The notes under the pieces: model-generated
Seen by the model: only the letters and a program-made list of their open reading frames with translations
Databases searched by the model: none
Told to the model about the DNA's origin: nothing
Source of the DNA: Pseudomonadota bacterium
GTDB taxonomy: Bacteria > Pseudomonadota > Gammaproteobacteria > Steroidobacterales > Steroidobacteraceae
Reading direction: 5' to 3'
NCBI GenBank assembly: GCA_021817875.1
Contig: JAKAFQ010000062.1
Span: 1-12,509 of the forward strand
DNA: 12,509 nt
Position numbers and translations under genes: made by a program
In this document: one piece after another, positions 1 through 6,566 of the stretch
Position numbering within the stretch: position 1 is the stretch's first letter
How the letters are laid out: each line of letters begins with the position of its first letter

Positions 1-44
1 TGTCGCCCGTTCCCTACGATAGACGGGTCCCACGTACGCCACGC

Positions 45-287
45 CTACCGTACCCCGATGTCCGAGATGCCGACAGCGTAGCGCGTAATTCCCATCATGT
101 CAGATAAGGGATCGCGGTCTGCCGGTTCCCGTGGCGCCCGGCCATGGGCACAGCCGTGCGCGCACTCGCCCCAGGTTGCTACCTTGAACCGGGCGCATTG
201 CCCGTCCGGGGTCTTGCCGGGGGTCTTCCGGAATTGCACGCAGGTGGCGCAGGGGCGGCCGGGCGGCGGGCCGCCCGCTCGAGCCAA
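45..287 (-). CDS. Small Cys-rich protein, possible metal-binding knuckle
   Basis: This is an 80-residue hypothetical protein if translation begins at the TTG at 287, which follows an AGGG at about eight bases. The five cysteines are C13, C16, C31, C42 and C46, in the pattern CxxC-x14-C-x10-C-x3-C, which suggests a zinc- or iron-binding fold. I do not recognise the family. It starts only 1-2 bases after the stop of the primase remnant on the same strand, so the two were probably translationally coupled genes of one mobile element. The frame stays open back to an ATG at 431, but that start would overlap the recognisable primase frame throughout, so I prefer the TTG. The start is uncertain, and the gene could be a relic like its neighbour. 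Confidence 0.42.
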   Translation of the reverse strand: MARAGGPPPGRPCATCVQFRKTPGKTPDGQCARFKVATWGECAHGCAHGRAPREPADRDPLSDMMGITRYAVGISDIGVR

Positions 288-288
288 T

Positions 289-533
289 TCATCCGCCCTG
301 CGTGCGCGGTAGCGCCGGGTTGATCCGATGACGCACCGCCGGCCTGCCGCCTGTAGTGCTCTCGGGCGTCCGTTCCGGCCGCACCCCGCCCTCGCCCTCC
401 AGCCAGTCGAGCGCGGCTCGGACCGCCTCATCGGCGGTCAGGTGTCGCCACTGATTGCGCCGCACGTCGCGCGCAGGGGGCGAAGTGCGCCGGGCAGCCG
501 TGCCGTAAGGTCCTGGATCGCGGACTCCTGGCC
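289..533 (-). pseudogene. C-terminal remnant of a DUF3987-type primase/helicase protein, frameshifted
   Basis: In the frame ending at 289 the translation contains ARDVRRNQW, then TADEAVRAALDWLE, then TGGRPAVRHRINPAL. This order (an 'ARDV..xxW' helix, an 'AL.WLE' recognition helix, then 'TGGRP..xRINP') is typical of the winged-helix C-terminus of DUF3987/YfjI-like proteins of phages, plasmids and integrative elements. Upstream of about 475 the homology seems to continue in another frame (IQDLTARLPGALRP). One base appears to be missing in or near the G run at 476-480. That second frame meets a stop at 534-536, just before an AT-rich segment, so only about 80 codons survive. The parent protein is normally several hundred residues long. 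The frame nominally reaches an ATG at 600, but that start lies inside the AT-rich promoter segment. Family assignment is from motif memory. Confidence 0.55.
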
Positions 534-544
534 TTAGGACAAGG

Positions 545-562
545 TCACTATTATAATAATCT
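545..562. promoter_or_regulatory. AT-rich divergent promoter region with a perfect -10 TATAAT
   Basis: In an otherwise GC-rich context there is an AT-only run at 549-560 containing TATAAT at 552-557 on the plus strand. The overlapping sequence also reads as TATAAT on the minus strand. It lies about 41 bp before the ATPase start at 599. At 17-bp spacing the -35 position (529-534) reads TGGCCT, a poor match, so the promoter is credible mainly for its -10 and its position. Confidence 0.4.
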
Positions 563-598
563 GGCTGTAATTCAAGGCCACATTTTGCAGGCGTCGGC

Positions 599-1918
599 AT
601 GCCCCTTCATCCCGTACTCGAAGAGCGGCTGAACGCCGCGCTGGCGCCCAGCTCTTCAAATGGCTTCACGAGACGCGATGCCCGCTTGCCGGCGGTGCCG
701 GGGAAGGCGCACGCGGTAATCGGCATGCGCCGGGCCGGCAAAACAACTTTTCTGAGGCAACTTCTCGAGGAGCGGCGGGCGAGCCTGCCTCCGGAAAGAG
801 CACTGTACTTGAGCTTCGACGACGACCGGTTGGTCGGGATCGGCGTTGAGCAACTCGGCTTTCTGCTGGAAGAGTTCTACCGACGTTTTCCTGACCTGCG
901 TGGCCGACAAAGCGTCCTTTGGCTGCTCGATGAGATTCAACTCGTGCCGAGCTGGGAGCGGTTCGTCCGACGTGCCATGGATACCGAGCGGACGGAGTTC
1001 GTACTCTCGGGTTCCTCCGCGCGGATGCTGTCGCGCGAGGTGCACACGTCTCTTCGGGGGCGTGGAATGGAGACCGTGATCAGACCTTTCAGTTTCCGGG
1101 AATTCCTGCGACACCGCGCCGAAGAACCCACCAAGCCGGTCCGGCAATGGACCGCGGGCGCACGCTCGCTCGTCGAGAAGCGTTATCGCGAATTCCTGGT
1201 GGAGGGAGGATTTCCGGAGGCTCAGGGTCTCACAAGCCCGCTGCGGATCGAGCTGCTGCAAGGCTACGTGGATACCGTATTGTTCCGAGACGTAGTCGAG
1301 CGATTCAAGGTGTCGCAAGTGACCGCTTTGAGGTGGTTGGTGCGCCAGTGTCTGCGGAATCCGGCCGGGAGTTTCAGTGTTCATCGGTTGACACAGGATC
1401 TGAAGTCGCAAGGCCACGGCGTCGCGCGTGATGCAGTCAATGCCATGCTAGTCCATCTCACGGACTCGTTTTTGCTGAGTACCGTGCCCATTGCCACTGA
1501 TTCAGAACGCCAGCGCAACAGCAATCCGCGAAAAATCTATCCTGCAGACCCGGGGTTGATTGCGGCCTTCGATACCAGCGGCCGCGCGAACCTGGGTCAC
1601 TCGTTCGAGACGGCTGTCTTCAACGAGCTCGAGCGGCGGCGAGCCGAGGTTGGCTACGTGAAGACCGCCGAGGGTCTGGAGGTCGACTTCCTGGTCCGGC
1701 ATCGGAATGGCGATCAGGAACTCATACAGGTTTGTGCATCCCTCAGATCGCCCGAAACGGTCGCCCGTGAACTGCGGGCGCTCGACGCCGCTGCCAAAGA
1801 GCATCCGCGCGCCCAGCGTCGGCTGCTCGTTCTCGATCGTGACACGGCGGGGGAGATTGAGGCTCCGGGAGTCGAGGTGCTCCCGGCATATGAGTGGAAG
1901 TTGTCCGAGCCCGGTTGA
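599..1918 (+). CDS. AAA family ATPase with C-terminal DUF4143 domain
   Basis: The 439-residue protein is of the usual AAA_14 + DUF4143 length and looks intact. The Walker A motif GMRRAGKTT is at residues 42-50. Walker B is WLLDEIQ with D111 and E112, followed by a sensor-like VLSGSSA at 135-141 and SLRGR at 151-155. The DUF4143 half starts near residue 198 with REFLVEGGFPEA and YVDTVLFRDVVERF, then a winged-helix-like stretch. It ends in a nuclease-like fold with E337 and VDF (D363), but the usual E-x-K is replaced by QVC at 377-379, so nuclease activity is doubtful. Proteins of this family are common in accessory DNA, and their biological role is not well established. The ATG at 599 has an AGG seven bases upstream. 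The gene stands alone and divergent to the primase remnant, and is probably mobile-element cargo. Confidence 0.93.
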   Translation: MPLHPVLEERLNAALAPSSSNGFTRRDARLPAVPGKAHAVIGMRRAGKTTFLRQLLEERRASLPPERALYLSFDDDRLVGIGVEQLGFLLEEFYRRFPDLRGRQSVLWLLDEIQLVPSWERFVRRAMDTERTEFVLSGSSARMLSREVHTSLRGRGMETVIRPFSFREFLRHRAEEPTKPVRQWTAGARSLVEKRYREFLVEGGFPEAQGLTSPLRIELLQGYVDTVLFRDVVERFKVSQVTALRWLVRQCLRNPAGSFSVHRLTQDLKSQGHGVARDAVNAMLVHLTDSFLLSTVPIATDSERQRNSNPRKIYPADPGLIAAFDTSGRANLGHSFETAVFNELERRRAEVGYVKTAEGLEVDFLVRHRNGDQELIQVCASLRSPETVARELRALDAAAKEHPRAQRRLLVLDRDTAGEIEAPGVEVLPAYEWKLSEPG

Positions 1919-2052
1919 GCTTGCGGCTCTCACCGAAGCGCGGACTGCGGGCGCTGCCCAGGCGGCGCGCCGGTTTCGCCAGTCCCGCCGCTGACGTCAT
2001 TGTCCAGGGAGCGCCGCGCAATGCGCGGACGCAGTTGCCGCCTCGCCGGCCG

Positions 2053-2190
2053 TCACATCGCCGAGTGGGTCTCCGGCGTGCCCTCCTGCCGGTCGCGGAT
2101 CCAGTGGTCGATGATCCTGTTGAGGATGGTGAGCGGCAGGGCGCCGTGCTCGCGGATGGCGGCGTAGTAGTCCTTTACGCTGGGCGTATT
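2053..2190 (-). pseudogene. 3' fragment of a DUF885 (gluzincin-type hydrolase) gene
   Basis: The last roughly 45 codons before the stop at 2053 read SVKDYYAAIREHGALPLTIL and then NRIIDHWIRDRQ. DUF885 proteins typically end in a similar '(D)FHDAVL..GALPL.VLE..VD.WI' helix pair, so I read this as a truncated C-terminus. The catalytic HExxH part of that family is absent. The open frame continues upstream to 2487, but beyond about 2190 it is low-complexity, runs antisense through the tRNA-Pro fragment, and no longer looks like protein. No start codon or ribosome site is visible at the junction. Assignment is by motif memory and is moderate. Confidence 0.5.
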
Positions 2191-2370
2191 TTCTTTGCTT
2201 TTGCCGTCGCATCCCCGTCGGGGCCTTTGTACGGGTTTTGTACAGGTTGCCCTGAAATGCCCTGATGGAATGAAGGGAGCCGACTCGGAATGGGGGGTAT
2301 GAACACAAACAAGGAGGTGTGCTGCACTTGGTTGCAGTACCTCGCATGCAGGTGATTCCGTCCGGAATGT
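2191..2370. other. Non-coding spacer between the DUF885 fragment and the tRNA scar
   Basis: I see no supported gene. A perfect Shine-Dalgarno-like AAGGAGGTG occurs at about 2310-2318 on the plus strand. The reading frames after it are either very short or run straight through the tRNA-Pro fragment, so I do not call a gene. Confidence 0.4.
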
Positions 2371-2417
2371 CCTTTGGGAGCAGAAGGTCGCCGGTTCGAG
2401 TGCGGCTGCCCCGACCA
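2371..2417 (+). other. 3' half of tRNA-Pro(TGG); probable attachment-site (attR) scar
   Basis: The 47 bases match the 3' part of a proteobacterial tRNA-Pro(TGG). They contain the anticodon loop TTTGGGA, a variable region AGAAGGTC, the T-loop core GGTTCGA, the acceptor 3' strand TGCCCCG, discriminator A and an encoded CCA. The sequence before 2371 does not form the D arm or the acceptor 5' strand (expected to begin CGGGGCA), so this is a partial copy. The T-stem has a G-G clash next to the loop, which fits a non-functional duplicate. Integrases that target tRNA genes leave such a 3' copy at the far end of the element, with the intact gene at the other end. The orientation places the element to the left. 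Confidence 0.7.
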
Positions 2418-2422
2418 CTTTA

Positions 2423-2436
2423 CTCGGGCGACCGAG
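2423..2436 (+). other. Small hairpin just after the tRNA-Pro fragment
   Basis: CTCGG (2423-2427) pairs with CCGAG (2432-2436) around a four-base loop, six bases after the CCA. It may be the remnant of the terminator or processing stem of the original tRNA gene. There is no following T run, so termination activity is not supported. Confidence 0.3.
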
Positions 2437-2462
2437 CCCGTGCTGGCCCCGCAGGAGCGCCC

Positions 2463-2497
2463 GGCAGGCAGGGACGGTGGGGCGCAATCTGCCTGCC
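2463..2497. repeat. 9-bp perfect inverted repeat
   Basis: GGCAGGCAG (2463-2471) and CTGCCTGCC (2489-2497) are exact reverse complements separated by 17 bases. It lies about 45 bp right of the attachment scar and could be an end, binding site or transcript hairpin. No T run follows on either strand, so it is not a standard terminator. The rest of 2437-2731 shows no supported gene. Confidence 0.4.
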
Positions 2498-2731
2498 CCG
2501 ACTAATACTTACGAGCCAAAGCAAAGGGAGCTGGGTGCCGCGTTTCGTACGGGTTCAGGAGGGGCGCACCTGCATCCCGCGACACCGGGCGTTGGTATCA
2601 GAGCGCGATAAATCACGGCCCCGGGGGTGCGGTGCATGGGCGAATCCCGGCGCCTTGTCCAGGTCGTCCGGTCGCCAGAGAGGTGCCGACGGCCGGACTG
2701 GGCGAACGGCGGAACAGTCATCGGCTCGTTC

Positions 2732-3211
2732 TTATGGAGAGGGATCCGCGGTATAAGCGTAGAACCCTCCCTGGCGCCGAATGCACGCCTGATCCTCGAT
2801 GTCCCGCCGAGGGTGTGGCGGATCGATCCGGAAGCAGCGGTACACACGGTGCCCGTCCACGACTCCCGGGCTCGACACCGTCAGTCGAGCCGGGCGCGTC
2901 GTTCGTTTGCCGGTCGCACAACTTGGTGTGCAGTTGCTTGCGCTCCAGGCGCCGGTGGCTCGGGCGATGCGTGTGCCCCATCCGCTCCAGCGCAAATGCA
3001 CCAGGGCGACGGAGCCGTCCTCGGTCAACAGGAGCGTTGCAGGACGGACGAGGAGAGGGTTATGGCTGTCGATGATGTTTCCGATGTCCCCGTAGAAGGA
3101 GATCGGGCCAGAGCCGGCACCCAGGGCCGGTGTCGCGATCATCCCGAGAGCTGCCGCCGCCACGGCCAGCAGTGCCGCCCGGCCGGCGCGAACCGCCTGT
3201 GTGCCCGCCAT
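2732..3211 (-). CDS. Small secreted protein with WSGWG and NCxPxC motifs
   Basis: With the ATG at 3211 the product is 159 residues. It has a clear signal peptide: an Arg-containing n-region, the hydrophobic stretch ALLAVAAAALGMIATPALG, and likely cleavage near residue 31. The mature part has RWSGWGTRIARATG at 74-87, then NCTPSCATGK at 93-102, and further cysteines at 126 and 143, so two disulfides are possible. The pattern 'W-x-x-W-G ... N-x-C-x-P-x-C-A-x-G ... P-V/A-x-L-T-V' resembles a short secreted domain I associate with actinobacterial hypothetical exoproteins. The function is unknown. A start at 3259 (MTSGSPG..., with AAGAAG six bases upstream) is an alternative that would lengthen the n-region by 16 residues. 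It is the last gene of the minus-strand envelope cluster, 131 bp after its neighbour. Confidence 0.75.
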   Translation of the reverse strand: MAGTQAVRAGRAALLAVAAAALGMIATPALGAGSGPISFYGDIGNIIDSHNPLLVRPATLLLTEDGSVALVHLRWSGWGTRIARATGAWSASNCTPSCATGKRTTRPARLTVSSPGVVDGHRVYRCFRIDPPHPRRDIEDQACIRRQGGFYAYTADPSP

Positions 3212-3342
3212 GCTCGATTGATCACAAAATCCGGCTCGACCCGGACTTCCCGATGTCATCGTGGTCTTCTTGACGCGATGAGGGGCCGCCTCCGACGGTA
3301 ACGGTACGCGAGACGGTTCCCGAGAAGCCGTTATGTCGGCCG

Positions 3343-4077
3343 CTATTTGCCATTCCACCGTACGGACAGTGCGACGCGGGTGTACGCAGATGGATCCGTC
3401 GCGGGCTTTGCGTTGGTCATTTTTATGTCCAGGCCTGCAAGCGCTCCTGAGGCAACAGTCCATGAATAGACGATGCCCGGTTCGGGTCCATTCGATAAGT
3501 GAGAGGCCTGGACGCTCATCCTGCAAGCCACGAAGGTTCCGGCGGGCACCGTTATCGACTGCTTCCCCAGAAACATGGATTTCACCTGCACGACAAGCGT
3601 GTGGCTGTTGTCATGACCGCTGAAGTGCTCGGTATCTGTCGCCGTGTACGGGACATTTATGACGTAACGCTTCGGAAAGGAGGCCGGCGGATCATCGTAT
3701 TCCTCATATTCCTTTCCGCCCTCATGGGTCCGGTAGCCATAGATGTAGATGACCGTCTCGCCAATCCCATAGAAGTAATCGCCTGACGATGAAATCGCAG
3801 CGGATGAGGCTGCGGAGTCGACGATATGCCTGCGTATGTCGATTGCATCGTGGCCATGAAATGTGGCCTGCCCCATGACCTTGGAGGCGATTTTCACGGT
3901 GAAGGAGTGTCCGCGGTCCTCGGTAAGCCTGCTGACCACCTGGTAGGTGTTCCCGGTCTTATACAGGGCCGGATTGTAGGTGTCGCATGTCCTGCCGGCG
4001 CCCGACGCCCCGGGGTGGGCGTTTGCCGCAGCCGACGCCAGGACCAGAGCGCCCAGAATGACCGATCCTGGTCTCAT
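3343..4077 (-). CDS. Secreted/periplasmic protein with PAGTF motif
   Basis: The 244-residue product begins at the ATG at 4077, preceded by GGAAG at nine bases. The longer open frame to 4146 adds an Arg-rich leader with no ribosome site and would spoil the signal peptide. Residues 1-20 (RPGSVILGALVLASAAANA) form a signal peptide cleaved near ANA-HP. The rest is beta-rich. ITVPAGTFVACRM (175-187) followed by a YSWTVASGALAGLDIKM tract recalls the 'vpaGtf.a......w.a.GvGlvk' signature of DUF3108-like and related LolA/lipocalin-fold periplasmic proteins. Only C31 and C185 are present as cysteines. It lies 72 bp downstream of the CsgG-like gene on the same strand, so co-transcription is likely. Function is unknown; a role in binding an envelope ligand is a guess. 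Confidence 0.82.
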   Translation of the reverse strand: MRPGSVILGALVLASAAANAHPGASGAGRTCDTYNPALYKTGNTYQVVSRLTEDRGHSFTVKIASKVMGQATFHGHDAIDIRRHIVDSAASSAAISSSGDYFYGIGETVIYIYGYRTHEGGKEYEEYDDPPASFPKRYVINVPYTATDTEHFSGHDNSHTLVVQVKSMFLGKQSITVPAGTFVACRMSVQASHLSNGPEPGIVYSWTVASGALAGLDIKMTNAKPATDPSAYTRVALSVRWNGK

Positions 4078-4149
4078 GCGCGAGATCTTCCGCTCATCCG
4101 TGTCTCCCCGGCGGATGATGCCGCGTCGGATTGTCAACCGGCGCACGGT

Positions 4150-5094
4150 CTATCGCGCGAGCTCGAGCTTGGTCGAGAGGACCCAGCCGACGTTGCCCAG
4201 CTCGTCCGTCACCTTCCACCAGACGCCGAGCTTGGTGCCGGTGGGATAGAGCATCATTCCCGGCTTGAGCGTGCGAACGACGGCTGACTTCAGGTTCGCC
4301 GCGGAGTACAGCTTGGCGGGCTCGGTGAGGCGTACCGATTGCTGCACATTGTCCGTCTGCGGGTTGGGTGCGTTTTTCTGCAGGTCCGTGACCATCTTCG
4401 TGTAGGCTTTGAGATACGCCATGGCGACCACTTGGCCGATCTCGGTATTGGCGTAACCGCTGGCGCCGCCGGCAGCGAATCCCCCGAAAAAGTCGCCGCC
4501 TGCGCCGCCGCCTGTCCAGCCGAGATCGGTCTTGCTGGCGCGTCCCTCATCCACGGCGACTTGCTCGGTCGAGCGCACGTCGGTCAGCGTCAGCACGACA
4601 TCGGCGGTCTTCTTGTGCAGGCTGATCCCGCCGATGAGCGCTCCGATGCCGTGAGGCAGCAATCCTCCGAGGAATCCACCGATGCTGGTTCCGCCCGCAT
4701 TCGAATTTCGATTCGCGATATCCGGAACGAGCACGTAGTCCGCCGCCTTCATCTGTCCCAGGCCCACATTGGACCCTTGCCGCTCTTCACCGCTCGCGGC
4801 GAGGGAGCGTTCGGCTTCTGCCGCCTGTAATCCGGCGCCTCTGTCCACCAGCGTGAAGCACCCGGATCGCTCAACGTAGACCTTGATGAGTGCGGCCGGT
4901 GATTCAAGGTTCATCGATGTCCACCACGGATTCGTCGTTTGCGGGTCATGAACCGCGAGGGTGCCGATCTTGCGGCTGCACGTCGGGATCTGGGGTGTGC
5001 CCGAGTCGGCGAATGCCGTCGACGCCGCGAGGATTCCCGCGACGAGCAGCACGACCCAGGCCCATGGACGTTGCGTAAAAGTGCAGATCTTCAT
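4150..5094 (-). CDS. Secreted CsgG-like protein with C-terminal SH3-like domain
   Basis: The 314-residue product starts at the ATG at 5094 with AAGGTG upstream. Residues 1-29 are a signal peptide ending AFA-DS. There is no lipobox cysteine, unlike the Escherichia coli CsgG lipoprotein. The body has the CsgG/FlgT-type layout: KIGTLAVHD (42-50), ERSGCFTLVDRG (75-86), MKAADYVLVPDI (115-126) and KTADVVLTLTDVRSTEQVAVDEGRAS (162-187, read as two halves). Gly-rich hydrophobic stretches at 132-157 and 192-213 could insert in or pack against a membrane. Residues about 252-314 (ending VWWKVTDELGNVGWVLSTKL) look like a bacterial SH3 domain, which often binds peptidoglycan or peptides. CsgG relatives form outer-membrane assembly pores or periplasmic components. 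No curli subunit genes are seen here, so its substrate is unknown. Confidence 0.82.
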   Translation of the reverse strand: MKICTFTQRPWAWVVLLVAGILAASTAFADSGTPQIPTCSRKIGTLAVHDPQTTNPWWTSMNLESPAALIKVYVERSGCFTLVDRGAGLQAAEAERSLAASGEERQGSNVGLGQMKAADYVLVPDIANRNSNAGGTSIGGFLGGLLPHGIGALIGGISLHKKTADVVLTLTDVRSTEQVAVDEGRASKTDLGWTGGGAGGDFFGGFAAGGASGYANTEIGQVVAMAYLKAYTKMVTDLQKNAPNPQTDNVQQSVRLTEPAKLYSAANLKSAVVRTLKPGMMLYPTGTKLGVWWKVTDELGNVGWVLSTKLELAR

Positions 5095-5146
5095 CGGTGA
5101 TCACCTTTTTGATGGACTACAGATACGCGCGTCGATCGTCGCCGTT

Positions 5147-5175
5147 CGACCGGCGCGCCGCGCTCGCGCCGGTCG
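5147..5175. other. Strong 11-bp GC hairpin between two envelope genes
   Basis: CGACCGGCGCG (5147-5157) and CGCGCCGGTCG (5165-5175) are perfect reverse complements around a seven-base loop. It sits in the 190-bp gap between the two-helix membrane gene and the CsgG-like gene. No U-rich tract follows on either strand. It may be an mRNA-stabilising or processing stem, a pause site, or a factor-dependent terminator. Confidence 0.6.
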
Positions 5176-5284
5176 GCGGCGTGGCGTCCCGCCATCGTTG
5201 TACGTGCTATTTTGGTGCGCGCATGCCACATGTCGACTTTCCCTCAACCGCATGTGCGCCTTGGGTCAGGGGCTTTGCGGTGCG

Positions 5285-5536
5285 TTAATTGGCTGCCATT
5301 CCCTTTTGGGCAGACTTCGTGGACTCGATGTTTTTCAGACGGTCCCGGATGTCATTCAGTACGAGCAATGCGCCGAACGCCGCGGCGCCGAATATCCCAA
5401 AGAAAATGACTCCGATTATCGCGCCAAAGAATCCTTTGTACGCCCAGCCGCTGATGAAACCAGCGATCAGGAATAACCAAAGTGCCGCTTCCAACAGCAC
5501 TGCATACACGTTGACGACTATTTTCGAGAGAACCAT
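5285..5536 (-). CDS. Small inner-membrane protein with two helices
   Basis: The product is 83 residues, with a GGAG ribosome site five bases before the ATG at 5536. Two hydrophobic segments are evident, about residues 9-31 and 36-61. The second is Gly/Phe/Ile-rich (GAIIGVIFFGIFGAAAFGALL). They are followed by a charged tail (NDIRDRLKNIESTKSAQK) that could form a short cytoplasmic helix or coiled coil. By the positive-inside rule the tail is cytoplasmic, making a hairpin topology. I do not recognise a named family. Its place between a lipoprotein gene and a CsgG-like gene suggests an envelope function. Confidence 0.8.
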   Translation of the reverse strand: MVLSKIVVNVYAVLLEAALWLFLIAGFISGWAYKGFFGAIIGVIFFGIFGAAAFGALLVLNDIRDRLKNIESTKSAQKGMAAN

Positions 5537-5661
5537 GTTTGCTCCAGGATTTCAAATGGTCGGGTGGGCGACGGCGAAGCGGGATGATTTCCGTGTGGTC
5601 CTGCCTCGGACATCGTGGTCTCGCTGGTCAATGGGTGCGCCCTGCTAGGTTCGATGTCTCC

Positions 5662-6075
5662 TCAGTTCTGCGCGGTGTCCAAGAGCCACTTGCCGTTGAG
5701 CTTGACCCAGTTGTCGGTCGACTGCTGGGTGGTTCCGTCGTGGAACTTCATCTCGGCGGTGACTTTGGCGTGGGTATCGTCGATTTTTTGCATTGACAGG
5801 ATCTTCACGGCCTCGACTCCTCCGTGGGCCTCGGCCTTCTGGTGGAGCGCCCCGATCGCCGCTCGCAGCTTGCTGCTGACGCCCATGGATTGGGCCTCGG
5901 GCGAGATGTCGGCCATATCGATCATCTTCATCGCCCTGTCGGTGTTTCCATTGCCGATCGCGCTGTAGAACTGCTTGCTTGCGCTCTTCGGTCCGCTCGA
6001 GCAGGCCGTCATGGTGGCCGTGATGGCCGCGACGAGGATCAGTTTGTGCGAGGTTTGTCTGTGACTCAAATGCAT
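5662..6075 (-). CDS. DUF4878-like lipoprotein
   Basis: The 137-residue product starts at the ATG at 6075, preceded by AGGTGAG. It has a lipoprotein signal: a short basic n-region, hydrophobic LILVAAITATM, and the lipobox-like MTAC with the acylated cysteine at residue 25, followed by SSG. The mature part has an NTF2-like layout. An opening helix (KQFYSAIGNGNTDRAMKMID) precedes a beta-rich end (HAKVTAEMKFHDGT, then DNWVKLNGKWLLD), as in DUF4878 lipoproteins. The 'W..LNGKWL.D' ending is characteristic. The start overlaps the end of the upstream papain-fold gene by 10 bases, which indicates translational coupling. Position +2 is Ser, so outer-membrane sorting is expected. Specific function is unknown. 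Confidence 0.85.
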   Translation of the reverse strand: MHLSHRQTSHKLILVAAITATMTACSSGPKSASKQFYSAIGNGNTDRAMKMIDMADISPEAQSMGVSSKLRAAIGALHQKAEAHGGVEAVKILSMQKIDDTHAKVTAEMKFHDGTTQQSTDNWVKLNGKWLLDTAQN

Positions 6076-6566
6076 GGCTCACCTATATGTTGTGTGAACA
6101 GGCTCGGTAAGATCAGTTCGCGGGCTCCGAACATCGGTAACGCGAAGGACGGGAACGGCGGCTGAGGAGCCGGAATTCCCACCATGTTGAAAATTCTCCA
6201 GAGAAGTGAAGTGCAGTACATCGCGTCCGTGCGGGTCCAGTCGTAGCTGCCATCGAACGGCATGCCCACATGTCGGAGCGCTTCATTACGCAGCCTTGCC
6301 GCGGTCTCGACATTCGCGACTGGCAGCGGAATAAGACGGGCGCAGACACCGTGAGCGGCGAACTCGGCAAAGAGGACGTGGCGCACGTGGCCATCATGGC
6401 CTCGTCCCGGATCGGCGTGCACGACACTCCACGTTTCCGTGGAGGAGGGCGCGAACGCAAGACCGAGATGAGTCCATTTGCAGGACGGATCCTTGCCGCG
6501 CAGGATGCGGGCCTCGAGCCCACGTCCTTGCCGGGCGGCGATCGCGATGCGGTAACCTCTTGCCAT
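6066..6566 (-). CDS. YiiX/YebB-like permuted papain-fold protein (C92/NlpC-P60-like superfamily)
   Basis: With the ATG at 6566 the product is 166 residues. The arrangement is that of circularly permuted papain-like enzymes. The candidate catalytic His comes first, in WTHLGLAF (H33), then WSVVHADPG, and the candidate Cys comes late in MPFDGSYDWTRTDAMYCTSL (C118). Known relatives such as YiiX are putative amidases or peptidases acting on cell-wall or acyl substrates; the substrate here is unknown. The frame is open to an ATG at 6707, but the extra 47 residues are Pro/His-rich, match nothing I know and have no ribosome site. The ribosome site at 6566 is also weak, so the start is uncertain. No signal peptide is evident from either start. 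The gene heads the minus-strand cluster and overlaps the lipoprotein gene. Confidence 0.78.
   Translation of the reverse strand: MARGYRIAIAARQGRGLEARILRGKDPSCKWTHLGLAFAPSSTETWSVVHADPGRGHDGHVRHVLFAEFAAHGVCARLIPLPVANVETAARLRNEALRHVGMPFDGSYDWTRTDAMYCTSLLWRIFNMVGIPAPQPPFPSFALPMFGARELILPSLFTQHIGEPCI

Noticed and set aside
656..1417. 253-codon minus-strand frame opposite the DUF4143 ATPase
   Set aside because: It is a shadow of the plus-strand gene, with no motifs and His/Gln/Arg-rich composition.
2319..2756. Plus-strand frame behind a perfect AAGGAGGTG
   Set aside because: It runs through the tRNA-Pro fragment and an inverted repeat and lacks protein-like composition; the Shine-Dalgarno match is probably coincidental or a relic.
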